Assembly (NCBI RefSeq): GCF_016612505.1
Contig: NZ_JAENRR010000005.1
Location: 62,001 to 126,000 of the forward strand
Source of the DNA: Carboxylicivirga marina
GTDB lineage: Bacteria; Bacteroidota; Bacteroidia; Bacteroidales; Marinilabiliaceae
Reading direction: 5' to 3'
DNA: 64,000 nt
The position numbers and the translations under genes were made by a program. The notes under the pieces were generated by a model. That model made no database searches and was not told the origin of the DNA. It was given only the letters and a program-made list of their open reading frames with translations. Below are positions 7,705-19,700 of the stretch, piece by piece; positions within the stretch are counted from its first letter, which is position 1, and each line of letters begins with the position of its first letter.

Positions 7705-9744
7705 TTATTCTAATATACGCCAAACAACAATTTCAATACGACGATTAATCAGATGTTCGCTATCAGAGCAATAGACGCCACGTTTACACTTATTCTTCAG
7801 GTAACGTTCACCATAACCACGGGGTATCATTTGATCATCATTAATACCTTTCGTAATCATAATTTGCTCAGCTTTATCAGCCATATCCTGCGAAACATTT
7901 AGGTTGTTATACCTATTTCCTTTGGCTTCAGTATGGCCATTTAATTTCACCACTATATTAGGATTCTGTAATAAATAAACGGCTAACTCGTCTAATACAG
8001 CCAATCCTTCCTTAGTTATCTTATTGCCTTCATAAGGCACTATCATCGTACCAATATCATCTAAAACAGTATCATCAAAATTAGGTGTAAGTGTCAAACC
8101 ATTATTGTTAATATCTTCAAGCTCCATAATATTAACAATCATCCGTTTAGAATTGAACTCACTACCTTTTGAGAAAACAATTTCAAACTCTTGCTCTTCA
8201 TTCTTGTATTCATCAGGAATAACAATCGATACTTTTCCATTATCTCCTGTTTCTCCCGAAGCAACCATCGTTCCATTATTAGCATCACGAATAACAACCG
8301 AGACTCCTGGAATAACACCGCCATTAAATGTGGATGTTATTTTTGTTTCTAAACTAGCCGGGAACATTGATATATCAACCGCAGGCACTACCACTTTTGG
8401 TGTTGTATCAACCGGTACTTCATTCTGCATGTCAACAACAGGGACTTCGTCCAAACCAAAAATTGGTGGTGCGTCTTCTTCTTCTTTCTGAATAACAGGA
8501 GGTGCTATTGTAAAAATTGCATCATCCCTACCTGAACCTAATCGGTTAGACGAAAGATAACCACGTGTATTATCTGAAGGGTCAAGAACATATCCAAAAT
8601 CATCTTTACCACTATTGATCGGCTGACGAAGATTAACGACACCTGTAAAGCTATCACCAGCTTTATCAGCTTTAAATATATCCAAACCACCAAAACCCAA
8701 GTGACCGTCAGATGCAAATATTAAATTGCCTTCTTTATCAATATAAGGCCACTCTTCATCACCAAACGTATTAATGTTTGGGCCAAGATTTTCACCTCTC
8801 CCAACATCACCAGAAGACTTAATCAATGCTCTGTATAGGTCTTTTCCTCCTTGACTTCCACTTCCACCTTGATTTGATGTATAATACAAATACATATTAT
8901 CAGGCGAAACAGCAGGGTAAGCCACATCAAAATCATTAGAATTAATAGCTAACTCGCGCTCATTCACCCATTCACTTCCATCATAGTCAGATACAAATAT
9001 TTTAATTCGACTGGCACCTCCTTTAATCCTGACTACTTTAGTATAATAAATACGTTTAAAGTCTGATGTAAAAGCGGTTGCTCCAACATGGTAATCCGAT
9101 TCCAGGTTCTTAGAAAAAACGGTACTTCCTTCCTGTACCTCTCCATTAACGACTTTAGCAAAAGCCAAATTTAGAAAACCCTTCCCTGAACGATCAACTT
9201 CCTTACTTCGACCTTGTTTTTCTGCCGAATAAACGACTCCATCTTTATAATACTGAATACCAAAAGAAACATCTCCTACTAACTGAATTTCCGGGTTAAC
9301 TACAACAGCGGGATCAAGACGACCATTTTCCATTGCCCACTCACAAGCTTTTATCAGCTTGTTCATATCAATAGGATTAACACCTTGCACTTTTTTGGCT
9401 TTTTCGTACCACTCAATGGCAACATCAAAACCACCTTGCATGTGCCAACAAGCTGCATAATTAACGACATCAATACTAGTGAGTTGTTGCTCGAGTTCGG
9501 CATAACTATCGAATGCCGCCTGAATATCCTTTAAGCCAAAATAACATCTGGCAATTTCAAGCTTTGTTTGGGTATTAAATACAGCACCTCTTTCCTCAGC
9601 CTGATTATAATACTCTAGAGCCATGAAATACTCTTCGTTGGCTAAAAATTCCTGAGCTTTCTTCAATTCACTACGTTGAGCGAATGCCGAAGCAAATGCC
9701 ATAAGCATGAAAAGAAGAAGTGATATTCGAGAATTAGGTTTCAT
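7705..9744 (-). CDS. TPR / PD40 beta-propeller / OmpA-family protein, PorE-like
   Basis: A 679-residue exported protein (signal peptide to about residue 22, cleavage near AFAQ; no lipobox Cys). Domain order: TPR-like helices (about 25-135), PD40/WD40-like propeller (about 155-420; AVSPDNMYLYYTSN, GGKDLYRA, GGLDIFKA), a carboxypeptidase-regulatory-like beta domain (about 465-545), and an OmpA C-terminal peptidoglycan-binding domain (about 555-679; VKLNGHTEAKGN, then NRRIEI). This order matches PorE, which links the type IX secretion machinery to peptidoglycan in Porphyromonas, although PorE is a lipoprotein. Position behind PorP/SprF and a giant CTD protein supports a type IX or adhesin-anchoring role. 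Confidence 0.85.
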   Translation of the reverse strand: MKPNSRISLLLFMLMAFASAFAQRSELKKAQEFLANEEYFMALEYYNQAEERGAVFNTQTKLEIARCYFGLKDIQAAFDSYAELEQQLTSIDVVNYAACWHMQGGFDVAIEWYEKAKKVQGVNPIDMNKLIKACEWAMENGRLDPAVVVNPEIQLVGDVSFGIQYYKDGVVYSAEKQGRSKEVDRSGKGFLNLAFAKVVNGEVQEGSTVFSKNLESDYHVGATAFTSDFKRIYYTKVVRIKGGASRIKIFVSDYDGSEWVNERELAINSNDFDVAYPAVSPDNMYLYYTSNQGGSGSQGGKDLYRALIKSSGDVGRGENLGPNINTFGDEEWPYIDKEGNLIFASDGHLGFGGLDIFKADKAGDSFTGVVNLRQPINSGKDDFGYVLDPSDNTRGYLSSNRLGSGRDDAIFTIAPPVIQKEEEDAPPIFGLDEVPVVDMQNEVPVDTTPKVVVPAVDISMFPASLETKITSTFNGGVIPGVSVVIRDANNGTMVASGETGDNGKVSIVIPDEYKNEEQEFEIVFSKGSEFNSKRMIVNIMELEDINNNGLTLTPNFDDTVLDDIGTMIVPYEGNKITKEGLAVLDELAVYLLQNPNIVVKLNGHTEAKGNRYNNLNVSQDMADKAEQIMITKGINDDQMIPRGYGERYLKNKCKRGVYCSDSEHLINRRIEIVVWRILE

Positions 9745-9792
9745 CGGTTAAATATTTAATCAATATTCATTTAAATTCTTAGGCAACTTTTC

Positions 9793-10725
9793 TTAGAAGT
9801 ACCTGATTGAACGCATTCCTGCTCGCTTATTAAACGAGAAATCAAACTGCAATCCTATTTCATGTGAACCATATGTTCCGTATTTCCCAATCGTAGAAAT
9901 CGAATAATCAAATGAGTAACGAACTGACCACTGCCTGTTAATGATGTACTCCGATAGAAATACCATTTCTGATATACTTCGGTAAGATAGGCCAACCCAT
10001 ACACGCTCATTAAGCAATACATTAGCAGAAATATCAAAGGTTAAAGGCGCTCCTACAACCGTTCTAATTAAGGCTGTTGGCTTCACTTTAACTTCGCCCC
10101 AATCGAAAATATATCCTCCATACCAATAAGAGTGTAAATCTTCGAAACTGACGGTATTTTTAAAGCTTCCACCATTACTGCTGGCTTCATCGAAACTAGG
10201 GCTAAAAAAACGTGGTACTGAGAACCCACCAAAGTAATTTTCGGCGTAGTAATAAGCTCCAATACCAAAGTTAAATCCTAAAACAGACTCTTTTCGCTGA
10301 AACATCGGATCGCCATATGTATTTGTTATGGCTTTGGTCCCATCATAAACGTTGGATGTAACACCAAGTTGTAAGCCAAGTGATAAAAAATCATTCCGAC
10401 CCATTTTTAATTTATAGGACCCTGCTGCCATAAAATTAAAATTGTTTGAGAAGCCTAAGTGGTCATTTTCCAACACAACCCCTACACCGAGGTTTGTATC
10501 CTCAATGGGTCCATGAACATTAATTGCCTGGTTCATTGGGGCATCGCTCATTCCAACCCATTGACTTCTATGGATCATTAAACCACTAATAACATCCCGG
10601 GTACCATTGTAGGCAGGGTTAAGCACCCCTTGATTTGAGATATAATGGTTATACTGCGCTTGGTTTTGGGCCTTTGTTCCCAAAGCCAATAGCAATAATA
10701 ACAGTATAGGAAATAGATTTTTCAT
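9793..10725 (-). CDS. PorP/SprF family outer-membrane protein (type IX secretion)
   Basis: A 310-residue outer-membrane beta-barrel with signal peptide. It has the typical opening of the family after cleavage (QNQAQYNHYISNQGVLNPAY) followed by SQWVGMSDAPMNQ, and ends in beta strands (EIGLQFDFSFN). PorP/SprF proteins are encoded next to large adhesins with type B C-terminal domains and are needed for their delivery to, or retention on, the cell surface by the type IX system (as SprF is for SprB). The gene starts 11 bases after the adhesin gene ends, consistent with a dedicated partner. Confidence 0.93.
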   Translation of the reverse strand: MKNLFPILLLLLLALGTKAQNQAQYNHYISNQGVLNPAYNGTRDVISGLMIHRSQWVGMSDAPMNQAINVHGPIEDTNLGVGVVLENDHLGFSNNFNFMAAGSYKLKMGRNDFLSLGLQLGVTSNVYDGTKAITNTYGDPMFQRKESVLGFNFGIGAYYYAENYFGGFSVPRFFSPSFDEASSNGGSFKNTVSFEDLHSYWYGGYIFDWGEVKVKPTALIRTVVGAPLTFDISANVLLNERVWVGLSYRSISEMVFLSEYIINRQWSVRYSFDYSISTIGKYGTYGSHEIGLQFDFSFNKRAGMRSIRYF

Positions 10726-10736
10726 GTTAAAATCTT

Positions 10737-13700
10737 TTATCGTCTTAATTCAATATAACCTGTGTATTGCTTCGTTTGAATATCTCCATCTATATTTACA
10801 TCAATAGTAAATACATAGAAGTATGTTCCACTTGGAAGTTTATCGCCTATTGACACCATTGCACCTGAGTTAGCGAGTCCATCCCAATAATTACCATCTT
10901 CTCCATAAAACTTACCTTGCGAACGATATATAACAGTTCCCCATCGGTTAAATACCTCAAGATTAGATTCCGCTACATCATTCTCAAAACTTCCGCTAAT
11001 TACAAACAAATCATTGATACCATCTCCATTTGGTGAAAAGGCGTTAGGTATTAACAAGTTATCGTCTTCAGACACATCTACATTACCAACAAAGAAATAT
11101 ACGCGCGCAGTATCTCGACGGTCAGGGTAATCAGTATTGTACACAACGTAATCAATCGAATCACTTCCATAGAAAGTAGGTAACTTCGTAAATATTAAAC
11201 TACCATCAGGGTATATTTCTACTTGATTTCCTATTGCGGTATTCATGGATAAGATATCCAACTTATCAGGCTGGGTTAAATCGACTAATCCAAAATGAAT
11301 ATTCTTATTACCTCCTGTTAAAACATCAATGACTTCATCTTTTTCGTCATTGTACCATACAGACGTATCTGCAGTGTTATTTCCATAATGAACAGCAACA
11401 ATATCGTCGATTGCTATTAATTGCTTCTCATATAACTGAACCTGCCCTATCATATCATTTTCACATCCATTCAAATCTATAGCTTTCACGCTATAGAAAC
11501 CTGGTTCAGATTTAGTTCCTAAACTCAACTCTTCTCCAGTTCCAGGCGCACCAATATCAGCAGGATCTGGCAAACCATCCTTGAAAAGATAGTAGCCTAC
11601 ATTTTCTTGAGAACTTACAAGTTTAAGTTCAGACACATTAGTCAATCCCACACAAAGTGGATCACAGGCATTCAGCATTCCTCCATCCAGGAATAGTTCG
11701 AATGCAGTTGGTATTGGATTTTCGGTTACAATAACATCGGTACTTGTTACATTACAACCTGATGCATAATTCCGGGCAAGAACTTTGTATGTTCCTTCCA
11801 TTACCGGATTAGCAAAACTTTTGCTAACACCATCGGTACCGTCAACAAAAGATATGGTGTTACCCATTTCATTTAATAACTGATATCCAATACCAGTTTG
11901 AGTTGCTTCGACAGTCAATTCAATACCCTCAGAACCAGCGCAATATTCAGCATTTGTAACATTTAGACTTATTGCATTTGGTGCAGTCCTGGTTATGATA
12001 CGGATAACGCCTAACAGCACATCACAAGCACTACCATCGCCCTCGGCATATACTTCATACATGGCATCGGTTGGTGCATCTGGAGTAAATCGAATCTGAA
12101 CAGGACTGCCACTATTATCAGCATCATCAACTTTATGGAAAGAAATCTCAACACCAAGATCGTCTTTTAGGCTATAACGACGTCCCATTTCACTTCCATC
12201 AAGGTTAATAACGATTTCTTCGTTTAAGCAAATATTGAATTCGCGCTCTGCTACATTAAAGGCAACCGGACTGAGATCTTCTGTGACAACAATCGAGTTT
12301 CCATCATTCATAACCGTAACACATCCTAAACCACCATAAGAAGCCTGAATAACATATGTTCCAGCTATCACTTCACCAAGTATTAGAGCAGTACCTGAAG
12401 CATCACCTGTTGTTTCAGCAACAACATTCATAGCTTCATCAACTACCTGATACAATATTCCTTCTTCCTGGTTTTGAAGTTCAAGTGTAGCACCACCATC
12501 TGAAGAGCAATATTGCATAGCACTTTCTGTTGCCAATTGCATAGCTATTTCAGCTCCTGAACTTACACTTACTGTATCCCTCATACTCGATGTACAGCCA
12601 TACGGCGAAATACTGTATACTGTATAATTTCCTGATACAGTAATCGGCATGAATTCTAAAGGATTACCATCACCAATTTTTGTTTCAACAGGCACATTAC
12701 CGGTACCATCATCTTGCAATAAAATATAGGTATAACCATCTTCAGAACCATCTAAAGTTAGAATAGCAGGGTCAGAAGAGCAATACTTATCTGCTCCTAT
12801 TAATTTATATGAGCTTGGTAGCGGATTATACTTGATAGTCACCTCATTCAGCATACTGTTACTACAGCCAGAAGGATCATTGATAAGATCATCGTAGCCC
12901 CTTACACGGTAATTTCCTTCCGCATATAAAGGTTCAAACTCAATCGGATCTGTTAAATGTGTCGCCAGTATGGTATCTACTGCGGTTTCACTATTCATAG
13001 CATCGACACGATATAAGACATAGTCCACTTCAGCCTCAGGGTTTTGCACCTGAATGGCAATGGTACCCGAACCAATACAAATAGGCCCTGAAGGAATATA
13101 GGTGATATCTTTCTTACCAACCACTCCGGTTATCTGAACGTGAATAGGATCTATATACGTATCATCAATTATTACAGAACAAGAACCACGATAGGCTTCC
13201 ACTCGGTAATAACCATCTGCATCAAATACTTCATCAAAAGATGCTGAACTACCATCTCCGACACCGATAATTTCATACCCCGGTATTGGGAGATCCGTTG
13301 CCATACTTACAAGTACATAGCGAACATCAAGTTCGGTATTTGGAATTGTGATGACAATTCCTTTATTACAATCCGCATCAGCAGGCACATCAATTATTAA
13401 TGAACGATCTTCCGGCAAGCTTATCATGCTTACTGCTATGGCATTGTTCATTACAACAGGGCCACAACTTGTATTGGTATTATTCTTGATGGCTTGCACA
13501 GTGTAATCGCCCGCGTTGGCAACATCCCAAACAATCTGACCGCCAGTTACAAGTCCCATGTCTCCAGTAGAAACACCGTCCACCAGTAACTCGTAACTAA
13601 CATCACTCTCAGGATTGTTTATATATAACCTTGCAGTTCCACCGCCTTCACAGAATTCTGTTTCACCCTGAAGGTCAAGTATTATTGCTTCAGGATCTTC

Positions 13701-16700
13701 AACTATTAAAATTGTATTTAGCATATCAACTTCACAGCTGATACCTTCAACATTTGCTTTTACAGAGTAGCTTCCAGCGAGGTATGTACCAGTAAATACC
13801 AACTGACCACCATCAGTAACAGACAAGATATCTTCTACCGGATTTCCATCCTGATATAAGGTATATCTATTTCCAGACTGTTGATTATCAATCATTAGCT
13901 GAACACCCGCATCACCAGGACAATAGCTCTCAATTCCATTTAGGGTCAATAAGTTAAACGGCGTTGGTAATGCTTCTTCAACCAAAGTAGCAATACCTTC
14001 CATTGGATAATAACACCCACTTGCAGTTTTAACACTAACGGTATAGTCTCCAGCCTGATCATAAGGCCCAAATGTATGTGCATTACCATCACCAGTCCAG
14101 TCAGAACCGATGATTTCGGCACCATTATAATTTACCACATAGACTGTTCCATCGTCAGCTGAACCACCCAGTATTAGCTCAACTCCTGTACTTCCTGTAC
14201 AGAATCGGCCATGAGCAGGATTAGGATTCACATTAAATAATGCTCCACTCCAGTCTGACTTAATCGTAAATGTTCCGGCCATATCAATAGAACATCCATT
14301 GCGCTCACCAATTATGGTGTAAGTCCCTGTCGTTAACTGATTCCCAAAAGGTATTGCATTACCATCACCAGCAACAGGCACTCCAATCTGAATTCCATCA
14401 ACATATAAGGTGTAATTAACTCCAACTTCAGAAGCATCTAATGAAATTGCATGACCAGCGCCATCGTTACATCCATCCACTTCTCCAGTTGGTTGTATTG
14501 AGAATGTATTATTCGGAAGTGGCGTTTCTATAACTTCAACTGAGTTAGACATTACAATGCGATCAGCTGGAACCGACGCCCAATAAGCCTCAACTTTATA
14601 AGTTGCTGTACCAAAATACTCAAGATCAACACCGTTAACACCATGAGTCCATCGAATTTCTTCAGTAGGATCGGCGATAACAATCGTTCCGATAGACTGT
14701 GCATCTTCATTTCTGATCAATTCATAAGTGACACCAGTCATAACAGGTGGTACCACGTAAATTGAAACAGATTCTGGTGAACCTTCACAATAGCTTTGAC
14801 TCGCAGGCTCAAGCACTGATGGGAATAAACCTTCGAACACACTAATTACCAGATCAGTACTATCTTTACAACCATTACTTGTTGTTGCAATGACTCTAAC
14901 AACACTGTTATTAGCACTTACATCGGCAGGCGTCCAACTAAATGTTTCGGAGCCATCGTGTGATGTCTGTAAGGAGCCGTTTATCTTATAATCATAATTA
15001 ACGACGTCTGTTCCGCTTGCAGTAAATATAACTTCAGTACCGGCAATTACGCTCGTACCTGGTGTGGCTACTAAACCCACTCCAGATAATGGATTAACAG
15101 TTACATCTAGTGTTGCAGCACTTAGAGCTGTACAATTAAATGCATTTTCATAATTGACACTAATGGCATGGTTACCAGCAGTATTCCAAAGTACTTCTAT
15201 GGTTTCTGTTCCTACTCCATTGACGATAGTTCCATCAGCTGGTACAATCCAATTGTAATTTAAGAAACCTGCTTCTGTCGTATATACTTCAACATTATCA
15301 ATACAAGCAGTTTCATTACCTATAATAGTTGGCACAGGAGTCACATTAACAGTAACATCTAGCAACTGTGGAGTAGCAGGGTCACAACTATTTGCATCTG
15401 TATAACTTACAGAGATTGATTGCGCTCCTTCATTATTCCATACTACTTCAATTCTACCATTATTGTCGTCGACATCAATGGTTCCACCTGTCACTATCCA
15501 ACTATAATTGGTCATACCTGTTTCGGTAGTATATACCTCGCGGTAAGTATTACAAACCACATCGTTACCAGATAATGTAACAACAGGTAGAGGGTGCACG
15601 GTTACATTTTGAACCGTTGGGTTTACGGCCGGACAGCCACCAGAGTTATCATAATTAACCGAGACTGATCCCGCTCCTTCAGTATCCCATGTAACTATAA
15701 TCTCTTCAGGGCCTGCACCAGCAGCATAAGTACCACCAGTAACATTCCATGTGTAGTTATTTTGGCCTGACTCTGTGGTATATACATGTCCACTTGTGTT
15801 GATACAAGCTTCTGTTGGACCATTTAATGATACACTTGGAACAGAGTTAACTGTTACCGGAAGAACAAATGGCGCAGTTGCAGGACAAGAGCCTAACTCA
15901 TAGTTAACACTAATTTCTCTTGCCGCACCTAAAGTCCAAACGACATCAACTACATGCGCATCGGCAGTTGGAATAATTGTTCCACCATTTATCTGCCAAT
16001 CATAATTAGAGGCTCCAGCCTGTGTTGTATAAGTTATCGTGTGCCCTTCACACACATCATCCAAACCAGTAATGGTTGGATTTGGTAAATCGACAACCGT
16101 AATATTTGTCGACGATGGAGTTGCTGCATCGCAACCTTCAATATCTTTGTAAGCTACAGTGATTGTTTGTGTACTATTCATAGTCCAGTCAACAACAATC
16201 TCATTAGTACCCTGACCACTTGATATGCTACCACCTGCACTTACAGTCCATACATAGTCAGACATACCAGATTCAGTTGTATATGTATCTGATGTAAAGT
16301 TACATACTGTACTTGCTCCAGCAATACTTGGTACTGGCAATGGATTCACAGTTACCGGATAAACTGTTGGAATAATCGGGTTACAATTATTCGCATCCAG
16401 ATAAGTAACACTTATTATTCTCGCTCCAGCTGAAGTCCATGTTACAGACACCGACTCAGATCCGGCACCAGAATCAATAGTACCACCAGTTATCGTCCAT
16501 ACGTAATTTGACATACCAGCTTCAGTGGCATATACATTTCCGGATGAATTTTGACATACTTCTGCCGGACCATCAATCGTTGGAACCGATAAGCTATTTA
16601 CAAATACAGGTAATACAAAAGGTGCGGCGGCAGCACAATTTCCTGCACTGGCTTCATAATTTACACTGACACTTTGTGCTCCAGGGGTAGTCCATAGAAC

Positions 16701-19700
16701 ATCAATAATATGTGGATCAGCTGTTGGAATCATAGAACCGCCCACAACATTCCATGTATAATTATTATATCCACCTTCGGTCGTATACCGTTCTGTTGAA
16801 TTCAGACAAACCGGATCGTTTCCTAAAATACCAGGTGTTGGAAGTGGGTGAACGATAACGGCTAGTTGTTCAGGATTAGTTGCATCACAACCTGCAGCAT
16901 TATCATAATTGACGCTTACTGAACCATTTCCTTCAGTATCCCAAAGAACAGTTACGGTTCCATTACCATCATTTGTTTGTTCTGTTCCACCAACAATAGT
17001 CCAAACATAGTTACTCATTCCTGCTTGCGTACTGTACGTTTCAACACTATTCAAACATACGTCTTCTTTACCAACTGTAAATGAGATAGCAGGTAAAGAG
17101 TTAACTGTAATATTTGCAACGGTTGGCGCTAAAGGATCACAACCATCAATACTTTTGTAAGTAACAGAAACAGTTTGAGCACCCGTGTTATCCCATCTGA
17201 TATCTATAAAATCATTTCCATTTCCACCACCTTGAATAGTTCCACCGGTAAAGGTCCAAACATATCCATTTTCACCAGCTCCTGAATCAGTGGTATAATG
17301 AATCACCTCATTTTGACAAGGTGTCAGTTCACCACTAATGCTTGGTGTTGGCAAAGGATGTACATCAATAATAACAGGAGGAACAGAACTTGCCGTACAA
17401 CCTTTATCGGAAGTAGCAGTTACATAAACCTGATCGTTATCATTAAAAGTATTAGTAATATAAGAGTTCGAAGCACCATTCTGAACTGGTGTTCCCGAAC
17501 CATTTACATAAAAAGCATAATTTGAAAATCCTGTTGTAGCCGTCAATGTAACATCTTGTCCCTGACAAACAGGATTCGGATTAGCTACTAAGCTAACGGC
17601 CGGATTATCATTAACAGTAATTGTAATACTTGATGAAGTATGGCTACAGCCTGAATTCGTTTCAGTAACCACAACATAAATCACATCTCCATTAACCAAT
17701 GCATTGTCGGTATAAACCGCTGATGCACCATTTTGTACGACATCATTGGCAACACCACGCAAGCGATGGAACTCATAGTTAAAGTTGGCTGATGGATCGT
17801 TTGGAATCTTAACACCACTGGCATTAAATGTGACTGGGGTACCGGCACAAATCTCAGTACCTCCAACAACCGGAGCTGTTACACTAATACCTGCTGTTAC
17901 TTCATTAACAGTTACAGCAACACTTGCAGTTGCGTTACAATCTGTTGCATAATCAGTATCGTAACCAATAACAACAACTACATCTCCATCGGTTAATATG
18001 TCTGTATTAAAAGTGTTATCAACACCACGCCCTTGTAGCAAGGTACCTGATACACTTCCCAGGTAGAATGCATATTCATCTGCACCTCCAGCTGTAAATT
18101 CCACATCTGTTCCTACACAAAATTCAGCACTCACCGGATTACAACTTAAAGTAACATTTGGCACCGGATTAACCGTCACAACGGAGGCACCAGTCATATC
18201 GCCCACTATAGCACTACAAGCAGCATCACTTAATGCTGTAACTGAATAATTATATACTGTCTGAACACCTGCAGGATTTGTAGCAGGTGTTACATTAATT
18301 TCATAAGGACTTGCATTAGCAGTTACATTATAAGTGCTAAAACCATCGGAATATTCAATATTCCATGGAGCAACACCGGTTAAATCAATTGAAACGGTTG
18401 TTGCATCACCTTCACACAAATCAACAGCTCCTGCCATAACCGAAGTAGGTCTTGTATTCACAGTAATATCAGCAACACCAGTTAAAGTACTTGCTGAACA
18501 AACCGGCACATTGGCATCCGTTAAGGATGTAATGGTATAAGTTGTATTTATAATTGGTGAAACACTAACCGTATGCGGGCTAGTGGCTATATTGTTTTCA
18601 TTAAATGTATTACCGAAGTTATCCTGATAAACCAAATCCCATGGCCCAACACCTGTTAGGTTAAAAGTCAAATTTGTACTTTCTCCTTCACAAATTGTAG
18701 TTGTACCAACTATTTCACCTGTTGGTACTTCATTGACAATGACTGTAGCTTCACCTGTCATTTCAGGAGCTCCAGCAGAACAAGTACCATTTGATAATGC
18801 AGTAACAGTATACTTGACAGGACTTAATGCAACATCAGGCACGACGGCTTCAATATGTGCAGCATCACTGGTTGTTATTGAATAGGTAGTTGTACCATCG
18901 GTATATTCAATACTCCATGGTGCCTGACCTGTTAAAGCAAAAGACAAATCAGTTGTCTGACCATCACATACAGTATTATCTCCTGATAAAACAACTGTAG
19001 GTAGTTCATCTACAGATACTGCCACGCTAGCTGTAGCTCCACAGCTTGTAATCGCAGAAGTGCTGGTGTCAAATCCTTCAACAACAACAACATCACCATC
19101 AGTTAATGTTGTAGTGTTATAGGTATCGTCAGTACTACGAGCCTGCACAATGTTTGCAGGATCAACAGTTCCCAGATAAAAGGTGTATTCATCGGCACCA
19201 CTGGCTGTGAAAGTCACATCCGTTCCCGCACAAAATCTGTCACCTGTTTGATCACTATTTAGATCAACATTTGGCACATCATTTACTTTAACCTTCCATC
19301 CGTTAGCTGGATCTGCATCTGGCATGGTCGATGAACATGTACCATTATCGGCGATAACATAGAAATTATAATCACCTGCTGTAAAAGCTGTTTGATCAAA
19401 ACTTATCGGCCCATTTTCACCATTCCCTATGGTCAGTTCATTGGCAGCACTTCCGACTAAGCCACCCCATAATGCATAACTTGTAGTTGAAGCCTCTGTA
19501 TCATCCAACTGTAATGAAAATATTTCACCTCTACATACTTCATCTGGTCCGGTCAATGCAAAACGTTCCGGTGATTTAAATACACGAACTCGCTTTGCAT
19601 ATTGCCCTAAACTGGATGCATTAGAAGTCCCTTCAATTAAAACCAGACTTACCTCCACTCCATTAAGGCCATCAGTTACACCCCCTGGCGTAAAATAGTA

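Noticed and set aside
15075-17350. Repeat block as a mobile or recent tandem duplication
   Set aside because: It is in frame, encodes regular 84-residue domains and the copies are strongly diverged.
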